From Microbacterium helvum (GTDB lineage: Bacteria; Actinomycetota; Actinomycetes; Actinomycetales; Microbacteriaceae), in assembly GCF_014779795.1 (NCBI RefSeq), contig NZ_JACXZS010000004.1:274253-338252 (forward strand): a stretch of 64,000 nucleotides of DNA. Direction: 5' to 3'. Below the pieces are notes generated by a model. It did not search any database. It was not told the DNA's origin and saw nothing but the letters and a program-made list of their open reading frames with translations. Made by a program: the position numbers and the translations under genes. Each line of letters starts with the position of its first letter. Position 1 is the stretch's first letter. Shown piece after piece: positions 42,876 to 51,763 of the stretch.

Positions 42876-44393
42876 GTGACGACCTTCGCCGACCTCGGCG
42901 TCGACCAGGACATCGCCGAAGCCCTCGCCGCCAAGGGCATCGTCGACGCGTTCCCCATCCAGGAGCAGACCATCCCGCTGGGGCTGCCCGGCCAGGACAT
43001 CATCGGCCAGGCCAAGACCGGCACGGGCAAGACCTTCGGCTTCGGCATCCCGGTCGTCCAGCGACTCGGTCTCGACCCCGCGCCCGGCGTCAAGGCGCTC
43101 ATCGTGGTGCCGACGCGCGAGCTCGCGGTGCAGGTCTACGAGGACATGGACATGCTGACCTCGAACCGCTCGACCAGCGTGGTCGCCATCTACGGCGGCA
43201 AGGCCTACGAGGGCCAGATCGACCAGCTCAAGGCCGGCGCGCAGATCGTCGTGGGCACACCGGGGCGTCTCATCGACCTCAACAACCAGCGCCTGCTCGA
43301 CCTCTCGCACGCGACCGAGGTCGTGCTCGACGAGGCCGACAAGATGCTCGACCTCGGATTCCTCCCCGACATCGAGAAGATCTTCTCGAAGGTCCCCGCC
43401 ATCCGGCACACGCAGCTGTTCTCGGCCACGATGCCCGGCCCGATCGTCGCGCTGGCGCGCCGGTTCATGTCGAACCCGATCCACATCCGCGCCACCGACC
43501 CCGACGAGGGCCTCACGCAGGCGAACATCCGCCACCTCGTCTACCGCGCGCACTCGCTCGACAAGGACGAGGTCATCGCCCGCATCCTGCAGGCCGAGGG
43601 CCGCGGCAAGACCGTCATCTTCACCCGCACCAAGCGCGCGGCGCAGAAGCTCGTCGACGAACTGAGCGATCGCGGCTTCAACGCCGGCGCCGTCCACGGC
43701 GACATGAGCCAGGAGGCGCGCGAGCGCTCCATGGCGGGCTTCAAGGCGGGAAAGAAGGACGTCCTGATCGCGACCGACGTCGCCGCGCGCGGCATCGACG
43801 TGGACGACGTCACGCACGTGATCAACCACACCATCCCCGACGACGAGAAGACCTACCTGCACCGCGCCGGCCGCACCGGCCGCGCGGGCAAGACGGGCAT
43901 CGCCGTGACGTTCGTCGACTGGGAGGACCTGCACAAGTGGGCCCTCATCAACCGCGCCCTCGAGTTCGGTCAGCCGGAGCCCGTCGAGACGTACTCGTCG
44001 AGCCCCCACCTGTACACCGACCTCGACATCCCCGCCGGGACGAAGGGACGCATCGCGACGACCCCCAAGACGCAGGCTGTCCGCGTCCAGCCCGAGAAGG
44101 CCTCGGATGCCGCAGCCGCCGCCGAGTCCGACGGTCAGGCGCCCAGCCGCCGGCGTCGGCGTCGCCGCTCGGGCAGCTCGGCCGAACGGGTCGGCTCGAC
44201 CTTCGAGACCGCGGAGGGCGGCGGCAAGCCCGCCGGCGAGCCGGGCGCGCAGCCCGAGGGCGACCGCGACGCGGACGGCGGCGGCACGCACGACGGCGGC
44301 GGCAAGGAGCACCACGACGGGCGGCCGGCGCCGCGTCGTCGCCGACGCCGCCGTGGCGGCTCGGGCGGCGGTGCCGCCCCCGCCGGCGCCTGA
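42876..44393 (+). CDS. DEAD-box RNA helicase
   Basis: A 505-aa ATP-dependent RNA helicase. The core (about 1-370) shows the Q motif AFPIQEQTI, AKTGTGKT, PTRELA, TPGR, DEAD (VLDEADKM), SAT, and HRAGRTGR. The C-terminal 130 residues are Arg/Gly-rich and disordered, typical of RNA-binding tails in actinobacterial RhlE-type proteins. GTG 42876 is the first start in frame that leaves the core intact. The 195-bp gap to the ferritin-like gene leaves room for a long 5' leader, but no clear promoter was seen. Confidence 0.92.
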   Translation: MTTFADLGVDQDIAEALAAKGIVDAFPIQEQTIPLGLPGQDIIGQAKTGTGKTFGFGIPVVQRLGLDPAPGVKALIVVPTRELAVQVYEDMDMLTSNRSTSVVAIYGGKAYEGQIDQLKAGAQIVVGTPGRLIDLNNQRLLDLSHATEVVLDEADKMLDLGFLPDIEKIFSKVPAIRHTQLFSATMPGPIVALARRFMSNPIHIRATDPDEGLTQANIRHLVYRAHSLDKDEVIARILQAEGRGKTVIFTRTKRAAQKLVDELSDRGFNAGAVHGDMSQEARERSMAGFKAGKKDVLIATDVAARGIDVDDVTHVINHTIPDDEKTYLHRAGRTGRAGKTGIAVTFVDWEDLHKWALINRALEFGQPEPVETYSSSPHLYTDLDIPAGTKGRIATTPKTQAVRVQPEKASDAAAAAESDGQAPSRRRRRRRSGSSAERVGSTFETAEGGGKPAGEPGAQPEGDRDADGGGTHDGGGKEHHDGRPAPRRRRRRRGGSGGGAAPAGA

Positions 44394-44496
44394 CTGTGTC
44401 GCGCGCGGTCGCGGCTCCGACACTCAGCGTTCTTTCAGCGCTAGTGTGAGGCCACGCGGCGGGACGCCGCGACCTCGCATCTAAGAAAGGTATACC

Positions 44497-44931
44497 GTGC
44501 GATTCCTCGAAAACGCCGTGCCCATCAGCTACGAGTACCAGGGCTTCTGGGGCTCGTTCTGGGACATCATCTGGTGGTTCCTCTGGATCTTCTTCTTCAT
44601 GGCGTACCTGTTCGCGCTGTTCGCCGTGATCGCCGACCTGTTCCGCGACCACAAGCTGAACGGCTGGTGGAAGGCCGTCTGGATCATCTTCCTGATCTTC
44701 GTGCCCTTCCTGACGCTGCTCGTCTACCTCATCGCCCGCGGAAACGGCATGGCCAAGCGCAGCGCGAAGGAGGCCTCCGAGATCCAGAGCGCCCAGGACG
44801 CGTACATCAAGTCGGTCGCCGGCGGCGCGTCCAGCCCGGCCGACGAGATCGCGAAGGCGAAGGCGCTGCTCGACGCCGGCACGATCACGCAGGCCGAGTA
44901 CGACGCGCTGAAGACCAAGGCGCTGGGCTGA
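44497..44931 (+). CDS. PLDc_N and SHOCT domain membrane protein
   Basis: A 144-aa protein. Two membrane helices in the first 85 residues (WWFLWIFFFMAYLFALFAVI and WIIFLIFVPFLTLLVYLIAR) form a PLDc_N-type unit. The C-terminal SHOCT motif is DEIAKAKALLDAGTITQAEY followed by DALKTKALG. The family may act as a membrane sensor or oligomer; the role is unknown. GTG 44497 follows an AAAGG site. It is monocistronic. Confidence 0.87.
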   Translation: MRFLENAVPISYEYQGFWGSFWDIIWWFLWIFFFMAYLFALFAVIADLFRDHKLNGWWKAVWIIFLIFVPFLTLLVYLIARGNGMAKRSAKEASEIQSAQDAYIKSVAGGASSPADEIAKAKALLDAGTITQAEYDALKTKALG

Positions 44932-44991
44932 TCGGTCCGCTGATCGCCTGACCCGCGGCATCCGCCGTTCAGCGAGCGCCCTCGTCCACCC

Positions 44992-45855
44992 TCACGGGTA
45001 GACGGGGGCGCTTCCTGTCGCGCGGCCGATGATGCGGGCGACCATGTCGTCGCCCGTGGTGTGCTCGCCGGGCTGGTTGGGCTTGCCGAGCCCGTGGTAG
45101 TCGCTGGACCCGGTGACGATGAGATCCCGATCCCGGCAGAGCTCGCGCAGCGTCTGCAGCCCGGGTTCGCGGTTCTCGCGGTGGCCGAGCTCGAACCCGG
45201 CGAGGCCGGCATCCAGCATGCGGGTCATCAGCTTCGCCGGGAGCAGCCCGGCGCGTCCAGCCGGGTGTGCGATGATCGGCACTCCCCCGGCGCCGACGAC
45301 CAGGCCGACGGCCGTGACCGGATCCGGGGCGTAGAGCGCGACGTAGTAGTCGCCACCGGGGCTCAGGATGCCTGAGAAGGCCTCCGCCCGGTCGCGCACG
45401 AGTCCGCGCGCGACGAGCGCGTCGGCGATGTGCGGACGCCCGACCGTGGCCCCGTCGGTGGTCTGGGCGAGGATGTCGTCCCACACCAGGTCGTAGTCGC
45501 GGGCGATGCGGTCGGCCATGATCCGCGCACGGTCGAGCCGCGACGAGCGGATCCGCTCGGTCATCGCCCGAAGCTCGGGCTCGTCGGGGTCGACCAGGTA
45601 CGCCAGCACGTGGACGCTGCGCCACTCGTGGCGCGCCGACAGCTCCATGCCCGGGATGAAGGTCATGGCGAGGGATGCCGCAGCCTCGGCCGCCTCGGCC
45701 CATCCCGAGGTCGTGTCGTGGTCGGTGAGCGCCGCCGTCCGCACCCCGTGCCGATGGGCCGACGCCATGACCTCGGCAGGCGGCTGCGTGCCATCGGAAT
45801 GGGCGGAATGCAGGTGCAGATCGCTCGGTCCCTCGAAGCGCTGCGACGTCGGCAT
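44992..45855 (-). CDS. PHP domain phosphoesterase
   Basis: A 287-aa metal-dependent phosphoesterase with the four PHP motifs visible as DLHLHSAHSDG, LTDHDTTSG, IAHPAGR and TGSSDYHG. The family includes 5'-3' exonucleases and 3',5'-nucleotide bisphosphate phosphatases of the YciV type, which this length fits. ATG 45855 is fixed by TACGCT 6 nt upstream (plus 45862-45867), a leaderless promoter; long in-frame extensions upstream are therefore rejected. Confidence 0.87.
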   Translation of the reverse strand: MPTSQRFEGPSDLHLHSAHSDGTQPPAEVMASAHRHGVRTAALTDHDTTSGWAEAAEAAASLAMTFIPGMELSARHEWRSVHVLAYLVDPDEPELRAMTERIRSSRLDRARIMADRIARDYDLVWDDILAQTTDGATVGRPHIADALVARGLVRDRAEAFSGILSPGGDYYVALYAPDPVTAVGLVVGAGGVPIIAHPAGRAGLLPAKLMTRMLDAGLAGFELGHRENREPGLQTLRELCRDRDLIVTGSSDYHGLGKPNQPGEHTTGDDMVARIIGRATGSAPVYP

Positions 45856-45961
45856 CCTCCGAGCGTAGCGCGGCGACAAGGGCGCGCCACGCGGCCCGCG
45901 CTTCTCTCTCGGGGGCATCGCGCTGACGGATCTCCCAGCCTGGCGGCATAGAGTCGCGGAC

Positions 45962-46984
45962 GTGCTGCGCCTGCTCGGGATCCTCGTGACGGTGCTGTGC
46001 GCCATCGCCGCGGCCGTGCTCACGTGGCCCGGCTTCTTCCATGTCGAGCGGACGTACCCGATCGCGCAGCTCGTGTCCTTCCGCGGCGTGGTGGTGCTCG
46101 CGTTCGCCGTCGCGGCGGTCCTCACGCTGCTGCTGGCGATCGCGCGGCCGATTCGGCCGTTCGCGCTGTCGCTCGCCGTCGTCGCGATCCTGGCGGCCGT
46201 CGCGAACGGCGCCATCGTCATGGCGCGCGGCGGGCTGGGCACCGACCCGCTCCCGGCCCGGACCGACGCGAGCGTGCGCGTCATGACCTGGAACACCGCA
46301 GGACCCGCGACCTCTCCCGAGACGATCGCGAAGATCGCGGTCGCGATGGATGCCGACATCGTCGCGCTTCCCGAGACGACGATCGAGACAGGCGCCGCCG
46401 TCGCAGTGGCGATGCGCGATCTCGGCCATCGCATGTGGGCTCACCACGCGGAGGACCCGTCGACCGAATGGGATGCCGGTTCCACGACTCTCCTCATCTC
46501 GCCGGAGCTCGGCGACTACTCGGTCATCGAGTCCTCCTCCGACGGCACCAGCAACACCTCGACGGTGCCGAGCGCGGTCGCGATGCCGGTCTCGGGCGAC
46601 GGGCCGATCGTGGTCGCCGCGCACGCCGTCGCTCCCCGTCAGGAGTACATGGACGACTGGCGCGCCGACCTGCAGTGGCTGGCCGACCAGTGCGGCGACG
46701 GCAACGTCATCATGGCCGGCGACTTCAACGCCACGGTCGACCACATGACCGGCCTCGGCATCGACGGCGCGACGCTCGGGCACTGCACCGATGCCGCGGT
46801 CGAGACGGGCAACGGCGCGCTCGGCACCTGGTCCACCGACGTGCCGGCGATCCTCGGCGCTCCGATCGACCACATCATGGCGTCCTCCCACTGGCGCGCG
46901 ACGGGATCGCTCGTGCTGCGCTCGCTCGACGGATCGGGATCGGATCATCGCCCGCTGATCGTGCAGTACGAACCGGTCGGATGA
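45962..46984 (+). CDS. membrane-anchored endonuclease/exonuclease/phosphatase family protein
   Basis: A 340-aa protein with three N-terminal membrane helices (residues about 1-85) and an extracytoplasmic EEP domain. Its motifs are VMTWNTAG, ALPETTIE, MAGDFNATVD and GSDHRPLIV, covering the metal-binding and catalytic residues of the DNase I-like fold. GTG 45962 has TAGAGT (45949-45954) 7 nt upstream. An exported phosphodiesterase acting on nucleic acid or lipid is possible. It is divergent from the PHP gene. Confidence 0.87.
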   Translation: MLRLLGILVTVLCAIAAAVLTWPGFFHVERTYPIAQLVSFRGVVVLAFAVAAVLTLLLAIARPIRPFALSLAVVAILAAVANGAIVMARGGLGTDPLPARTDASVRVMTWNTAGPATSPETIAKIAVAMDADIVALPETTIETGAAVAVAMRDLGHRMWAHHAEDPSTEWDAGSTTLLISPELGDYSVIESSSDGTSNTSTVPSAVAMPVSGDGPIVVAAHAVAPRQEYMDDWRADLQWLADQCGDGNVIMAGDFNATVDHMTGLGIDGATLGHCTDAAVETGNGALGTWSTDVPAILGAPIDHIMASSHWRATGSLVLRSLDGSGSDHRPLIVQYEPVG

Positions 46985-47036
46985 GCCTCGCCCGCCCGCC
47001 CGCGCGCGGGCTGCGGGCGCGTGCGAGACTGGACGC

Positions 47037-48524
47037 ATGAGCACCGCAGCCAGCGAGAAGTCCGCGGCGGCCACGAGCACCGCTGAGACGCAGACTGGGC
47101 CCACGCGCCCCGAGGCTCCGATCGCCGCGCCAGCGGCGAGTGGAGAGGGCGTGGGGACCACGAGCACGAACCGCCGACAGCCGTTCGGCCAGGGATTCCT
47201 CGACACGATCTCGACCGGCTGGGCGGAGCGTCCCGAGCAGTCGCCGCCGGCCCGCGACCAGGCGCCGTTCGCCGCAGCCCGCCGCGACGCCGTGTCGGCC
47301 GCCTTCCCTGGCAAGCGGCTCGTGGTGCCCGCCGGCGAGCTCAAGCAGCGCAGCAACGACACCGACTATCCGTTCCGCGCCCACTCCGCGTTCTCTCACC
47401 TGACCGGGTGGGCCGCCGACGCCGAGCCCGGCTCGGTGCTCGTGTTCGAGCCGCTCGCTGCGGGCGGCCACGAGGTCACCCTCTACTTCCGCGAGCGCGC
47501 GGACCGCACGACGAGCGAGTTCTATTCGGACGCCTCGATCGGCGAGTTCTGGATCGGACCACGCCCCGCGCTGGACGGCGTCGCCGCCGACCTCGGCATC
47601 GCGACGGCCCACGTCGACGATTTCGAGGCGCGCGACGGCGATGTCGTGCTCGACGAGGACGACGATCTCACGCGTTTCGTGTCAGAGCTGCGTCTGCGCA
47701 AGGATTCGTACGAGATCGCGCAGATGGAGCTCGCGGTCCAGGTGACGGCGAACGGGTTCGACGACATCGTCGCGAACCTGCCCGCGATCATCGCGCACCC
47801 GCGCGGCGAGCGCGTCGTCGAGGGCGTCTTCCACCAGCGCGCGCGCAGCGACGGCAACACGGTGGGCTACGACACGATCGCGGCCTCCGGCCCGCACGCG
47901 TGCTACCTGCACTGGACGCGCAACGACGGGGCCGTCGTGCCCGGAGACCTCATCCTCATCGACGCCGGCGTCGAGGTCGACAGCCTCTACACCGCCGACA
48001 TCACCCGCACGCTGCCGGTGAGCGGCCGGTTCACCGACATCCAGCGCAAGGTCTACGAGACGGTGCGCGAGGCGGCCGACGCCGCGTTCGCGGCCGCCAA
48101 GCCCGGCGTCCGGTTCCGCTCGGTGCACGAGGCCGCGATGCACGTCATCGCGGCGCGCGTGGCGGAGTGGGGCCTGCTGCCGGTGACAGCCGAAGAGGCG
48201 CTCGATGCCGAGCGCGGCGGCCAGCACCGCCGCTACATGGTGCACGGCACCAGCCATCACCTCGGCATCGACGTCCACGACTGCGCCCAGGCACGGCGCG
48301 ACATGTACTACGACGGCGCGCTCGAGCCGGGCATGGTGTTCACGATCGAACCGGGGCTCTACTTCCAGATCGACGACGTGACCGTCCCCGAGGAGTACCG
48401 GGGCATCGGCGTGCGCATCGAGGACGACATCCTCATGACCGCCGACGGCCCGGTCAACCTGTCGGCGGACATCCCCCGGACGGCGGACGAGGTCGAGGCC
48501 TGGATCGCCCGCTCCCGCTCGTGA
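47037..48524 (+). CDS. pepP: aminopeptidase P (Xaa-Pro aminopeptidase)
   Basis: This M24 metallopeptidase removes N-terminal residues before proline. The 495-aa protein has a disordered N-terminus (1-45), the AMP_N domain, and the pita-bread catalytic domain with IDAGVEVDSLYTADIT (two metal-binding Asp), HGTSHHLGIDVHD, EPGLYF and RIEDDI. ATG 47037 has GAGACT 6 nt upstream, a leaderless-like arrangement. Its stop overlaps the next gene by GTGA, coupling it to a gamma-glutamyltransferase, so the pair suggests peptide or glutathione-type amide turnover. Confidence 0.93.
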   Translation: MSTAASEKSAAATSTAETQTGPTRPEAPIAAPAASGEGVGTTSTNRRQPFGQGFLDTISTGWAERPEQSPPARDQAPFAAARRDAVSAAFPGKRLVVPAGELKQRSNDTDYPFRAHSAFSHLTGWAADAEPGSVLVFEPLAAGGHEVTLYFRERADRTTSEFYSDASIGEFWIGPRPALDGVAADLGIATAHVDDFEARDGDVVLDEDDDLTRFVSELRLRKDSYEIAQMELAVQVTANGFDDIVANLPAIIAHPRGERVVEGVFHQRARSDGNTVGYDTIAASGPHACYLHWTRNDGAVVPGDLILIDAGVEVDSLYTADITRTLPVSGRFTDIQRKVYETVREAADAAFAAAKPGVRFRSVHEAAMHVIAARVAEWGLLPVTAEEALDAERGGQHRRYMVHGTSHHLGIDVHDCAQARRDMYYDGALEPGMVFTIEPGLYFQIDDVTVPEEYRGIGVRIEDDILMTADGPVNLSADIPRTADEVEAWIARSRS

Positions 48525-50338
48525 CGTATACGCCGCCTTCGTCGTTCACGACGCGCCCGACGCTGACGGGCACGTTCGGCATGTCGGCCTCGACCCACTG
48601 GCTGGCCACCGCGACCGCGCAGGCCGTGCTGGAGCGCGGCGGCAACGCCTTCGACGCATCGGTCGCCGCCGCGTTCGTCCTGCATGTCGTCGAACCTCAC
48701 CTCAACGGCCCGGGCGGCGATCTCGTCGGGATCTTCCAGCCGGCGGATGCCAGCGCTCCCACGGTCCTCATGGGCCAGGGGCCGGCGCCCGCCGGCGCGA
48801 CGATCGAGCACTACCGCGCTGAGGGCCTCGAGCTCGTGCCCGGCGCGGGAGGCTTGGCCGCCGCCGTGCCCGGCGCCGTGGACGCGTGGCTGCTGCTGCT
48901 GCGCGATCACGGGACGTGGGAGCTCATGGACGTGCTCGCGTACGCGATCGGCTACGCCCGCGACGGTCACCCGCTGGTCGCGGGCGCTGCCGCGACGATC
49001 GCGCGCGTGGCAGAGCTGTTCCGCGACGACTGGACGACGTCGGCCGACCTCTGGATGCCGGACGGCGAGGTGCCCGCGGCCGGGCAGATCGTGCGCAACC
49101 CGGCGTACGCCGACGTCCTGGACGCGCTCGTGCACGCGTCGTGCGCCGTCCGCGACGACGGCCCCGTCGGTCGCGCCGCCCGCATCGACGCGGCGCGCAC
49201 GCAGTGGCGGACGGGGATCGTCGCGCACGAGGCATCCGCGTTCCTCGCCCAGCCCCATCGGCACTCCGGGGGCGGGATGCACGCCGCGGTGATCACGGCC
49301 GAGGACTTCGCGGCGTTCGAGGCGGGCTACGAGGCGCCTGTCATGCGCGAATTCCGAGGGCACACGATCGCCAAGGCGGGCGCGTGGACGCAGGGGCCGG
49401 CGCTGCTCCAGACTCTGGCGATGCTCGAGCCCCTGGACGACGACCTGCTCGATCCGTCGCAGGAGGCGGGCGCCCACACCATCCTCGAAGCGCAGAAGCT
49501 CGCCTACGCCGACCGTGACGCCTGGTACGGCGACGCCGACGTCGACCTCGACGCACTGCTGGCCGACGACTATGTCGCCGAGCGGCGCGCGCTCATCGAC
49601 GAGAGCGCGTCGGCCGAGTTCCGGCCGGGGTCTCTCGGGGGCCGTTCCCCGTTCCGGCCGCCGCTGCGCACGTCCTACGACGCGCCTGCCGTCGGCACCG
49701 GCGAGCCGACCGTCGCCCCCGCCGAAGCCCGAGTGGCACCGACCGGCGAGACCCGCGGCGACACGTGTCACCTGGATGTGATCGACCGCTGGGGCAACAT
49801 CGTGTCGGCGACGCCGTCGGGTGGCTGGCTGCAGTCCTCGCCCACGATCCCGTCGCTCGGGTTCTGTCTCGGCACGCGTCTGCAGATGACCTGGCTCGAG
49901 CCCGACCACGCCTCGTCGCTCGCCCCGGGCCGACGGCCGCGCACCACGCTCACCCCGACGCTCGTGCTGCGGGGCGGCGCCCCCGCCTTCGCCATCGGCT
50001 CCCCCGGCGGCGACCAGCAGGACCAGTGGCAGCTGCTCGCGCTGCTGCGGATCATCGTCGGCGGCTACACGCCGCAGCAGGCGATCGACGCACCAGCACT
50101 GCACACCAGCGCGCTGCCCGAGTCGTTCTGGCCCCGCACCTGGACCCCCGCCGGCGCGGTCGCCGAGAACCGGCTCGGCGACGACGTGATCGCCGGGCTC
50201 GAACGCCGCGGGCACGTCGTCACCCGTGCGGGCGACTGGGCCCTCGGCCGGGTCTCTGCGGTCGGCACCGACCCCGCGGGCGTCCTCTGGGCCGCCGCCA
50301 ACCCGCGGGGAATGCAGGGTTACGCCGCCGGCCGCTGA
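48521..50338 (+). CDS. ggt: gamma-glutamyltransferase family protein
   Basis: A 605-aa Ntn-hydrolase that cleaves gamma-glutamyl bonds. The N-terminal half shows GGNAFDASVAAAF and HLNGPGGDLVG. The predicted self-cleavage and nucleophile residue is Thr415 in RGDTCHLDVID, followed by the small-subunit motif IVSATPSGGW. No clear signal peptide is visible, so it may be cytoplasmic. The start is GTG 48521 in the GTGA overlap with pepP. A tandem repeat begins just after the stop. Confidence 0.9.
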   Translation: MTYTPPSSFTTRPTLTGTFGMSASTHWLATATAQAVLERGGNAFDASVAAAFVLHVVEPHLNGPGGDLVGIFQPADASAPTVLMGQGPAPAGATIEHYRAEGLELVPGAGGLAAAVPGAVDAWLLLLRDHGTWELMDVLAYAIGYARDGHPLVAGAAATIARVAELFRDDWTTSADLWMPDGEVPAAGQIVRNPAYADVLDALVHASCAVRDDGPVGRAARIDAARTQWRTGIVAHEASAFLAQPHRHSGGGMHAAVITAEDFAAFEAGYEAPVMREFRGHTIAKAGAWTQGPALLQTLAMLEPLDDDLLDPSQEAGAHTILEAQKLAYADRDAWYGDADVDLDALLADDYVAERRALIDESASAEFRPGSLGGRSPFRPPLRTSYDAPAVGTGEPTVAPAEARVAPTGETRGDTCHLDVIDRWGNIVSATPSGGWLQSSPTIPSLGFCLGTRLQMTWLEPDHASSLAPGRRPRTTLTPTLVLRGGAPAFAIGSPGGDQQDQWQLLALLRIIVGGYTPQQAIDAPALHTSALPESFWPRTWTPAGAVAENRLGDDVIAGLERRGHVVTRAGDWALGRVSAVGTDPAGVLWAAANPRGMQGYAAGR

Positions 50339-50350
50339 GCACCACTCGGG

Positions 50351-50539
50351 CCGCAGTCCTGTGCGCAAGGCTCACGCCGCAGCCCTGTGCGCAAGGCTCA
50401 CGCCGCAGCCCTGTGCGCAAGGCTCACGCCGCAGGCCCGTGCGCAAGGCTCACGCCGCAGGCCCGTGCGCAAGGCTCACGCGGCAGGCCCGTGCGCAAGT
50501 CTCACGCCGCAGACCTATGAGCAAGTCTTCACGCCGCAG
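50351..50539. repeat. 26-bp tandem repeat array (about 7 copies)
   Basis: Anchor positions 50361, 50387, 50413, 50439, 50465, 50491 and 50517 repeat at exactly 26 bp with few mismatches. The core is GTGCGCAAGGCTCACGCCGC. The copies are contiguous without spacers. The last, most diverged copy overlaps the final codons and stop of the citrate synthase gene read on the minus strand, and the GCGGCGTGA at that stop is found in nearly every copy. The array fills the gap between convergent ggt and citA. Confidence 0.95.
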
Positions 50540-51674
50540 GTCGCTGCACCGGCGGGCCGACGTAGCGAGCCGAGGGACGGATGATCTTCGGGTCGGCCGC
50601 CTGCTCCAGGATGTGCGCCGTCCAGCCGATCGTGCGGGCGATCGCGAAGGTTGGTGTGAACATCGCACGCGGGATGCCGCACTCCTCCATCACGATCGCG
50701 GCCCAGTACTCGACGTTCGCGTGCAGGCCGCGGCCCGGCTTCGCCTCGTCGAGCAGACGTTCGGCGGTGCGCTCGAACTCAAGCGCGAACGCCACCCGCG
50801 AACCGCCCAGACCCTGCGCGACGCGCTTCATCAGCTCGGCGCGCGGATCGGCCGTGCGATACACCGCGTGCCCGAACCCCATCAGTCTGCGCCCGGCGGC
50901 GAGCTCACCGCGGATCCAGGCCTCGATCCCGTCGGCGCCGCCCACGGCGTCCAGCCCGTCGAGAGCGCGCGCCGGGGCACCGCCGTGCAAGGGGCCGGTG
51001 AGCGCGCCGAGCGCACCGGTCAGGCAGGCGGCGACGTCGGCGCCGGTCGAAGCGATCACCCGGGCCGTGAACGTCGACGCGTTGAAGCCGTGGTCCATCA
51101 CCGAGATCAGGTAGGCGGCGAGCGCGCGTTCCACCGCCGGCGTCGGCGCCGTCCCCGTCACCTGATGCAGGTAGTCCGCCACGACGCCGCGCCCCTCCAG
51201 GGTCGGCAGCGCCTCATCGCCCTGTGAGCGGCGCCACAGCCTGCCGACGAGCGGTGCGGTGAGCGCGGCCATCGTGAGCGCGTCGGACAGCCGCCCGTCG
51301 GCGCCGAGGTCGTAGAGGGGACGGATGCCGCACCTCGCGCCCAGCAGCGGCCACGAGGCGGCGAGCCCGGCCAGGACGTCCGCCGTCATCCGTGCCACCG
51401 CAGCCGTCACCTCGTCCAGGTCAGGGCGCGCACGGCCGACGAGCGCCTCGACCCGATCCCGGAACTCCGCCGTCGAGCGCTCGCTCGGCGCCTCGCCCGT
51501 GACGAGCAGCTGCCACGCGCCCTCGAACGTCGTGGACTCGGCGAGCTCGATCGCCGAGCGATCCCGGTACTGGTAGAAGCCCTCGTCGCCGCGCACATCG
51601 CCGATGGCCGTCTCGGCGACCACGACACCGGCGAGTCCGCGCGGGATCGCGGTCTTCGACATCATCGCGTCCAT
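50529..51674 (-). CDS. citA: citrate synthase (CitA-type)
   Basis: A 381-aa enzyme that condenses oxaloacetate and acetyl-CoA. The key residues are present in [22 protein letters not shown] and NVEYWAA (Glu instead of Asp, as in M. tuberculosis CitA), and the end RPSARYVGP is family-typical. ATG 51674 is chosen because it removes a non-conserved N-terminus and has GGAG upstream. It is divergent from an HTH-citrate synthase, with a shared regulatory region. A 2-methylcitrate synthase activity cannot be excluded. Confidence 0.87.
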   Translation of the reverse strand: MDAMMSKTAIPRGLAGVVVAETAIGDVRGDEGFYQYRDRSAIELAESTTFEGAWQLLVTGEAPSERSTAEFRDRVEALVGRARPDLDEVTAAVARMTADVLAGLAASWPLLGARCGIRPLYDLGADGRLSDALTMAALTAPLVGRLWRRSQGDEALPTLEGRGVVADYLHQVTGTAPTPAVERALAAYLISVMDHGFNASTFTARVIASTGADVAACLTGALGALTGPLHGGAPARALDGLDAVGGADGIEAWIRGELAAGRRLMGFGHAVYRTADPRAELMKRVAQGLGGSRVAFALEFERTAERLLDEAKPGRGLHANVEYWAAIVMEECGIPRAMFTPTFAIARTIGWTAHILEQAADPKIIRPSARYVGPPVQRPAA

Positions 51675-51707
51675 CTCCGTCTCCGTCCTGCGCCGCCGTC
51701 GGGGCGC

Positions 51708-51713
51708 TACAGT
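51708..51713 (+). promoter_or_regulatory. -10 box for the HTH-citrate synthase gene
   Basis: TACAGT predicts a transcript start near 51720, downstream of the in-frame GTG at 51716. The gene must then start at ATG 51764, leaving a 5' leader of about 44 nt that contains the TTGATC repeats. Confidence 0.45.
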
Positions 51714-51715
51714 CA

Positions 51716-51744
51716 GTGTCAGAACTTGATCCACGGTTCGTCAA
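51716..51744 (-). promoter_or_regulatory. possible citA promoter
   Basis: On the minus strand TTGACG (51744-51739) and TGACAC (51721-51716) are separated by 17 bp. A TTGATC half-site (51726-51731) lies in the spacer. The -10 is weak, so the call rests mainly on the -35 and the spacing. Confidence 0.45.
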
Positions 51745-51746
51745 TC

Positions 51747-51759
51747 TTGATCGGATCAA
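51747..51759. promoter_or_regulatory. palindromic operator TTGATC-G-GATCAA with an upstream half-site
   Basis: A perfect 13-bp palindrome lies 4 bp before the ATG of the HTH-citrate synthase. A further TTGATC at 51726-51731 is 21 bp away, two helical turns, in direct orientation. It adjoins the citA -35 and lies downstream of the start site predicted for the HTH-citrate synthase. It is a candidate binding site for the HTH domain encoded by that gene. Confidence 0.6.
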
Positions 51760-51763
51760 CCTC

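Noticed and set aside
50351..50539. CRISPR array
   Set aside because: The 26-bp units are contiguous with no unique spacers, and no cas gene is present.
51716..51763. GTG 51716 as start of the HTH-citrate synthase
   Set aside because: A TACAGT box at 51708-51713 would start transcription after this codon, and the residues added are encoded by the operator-like repeats.
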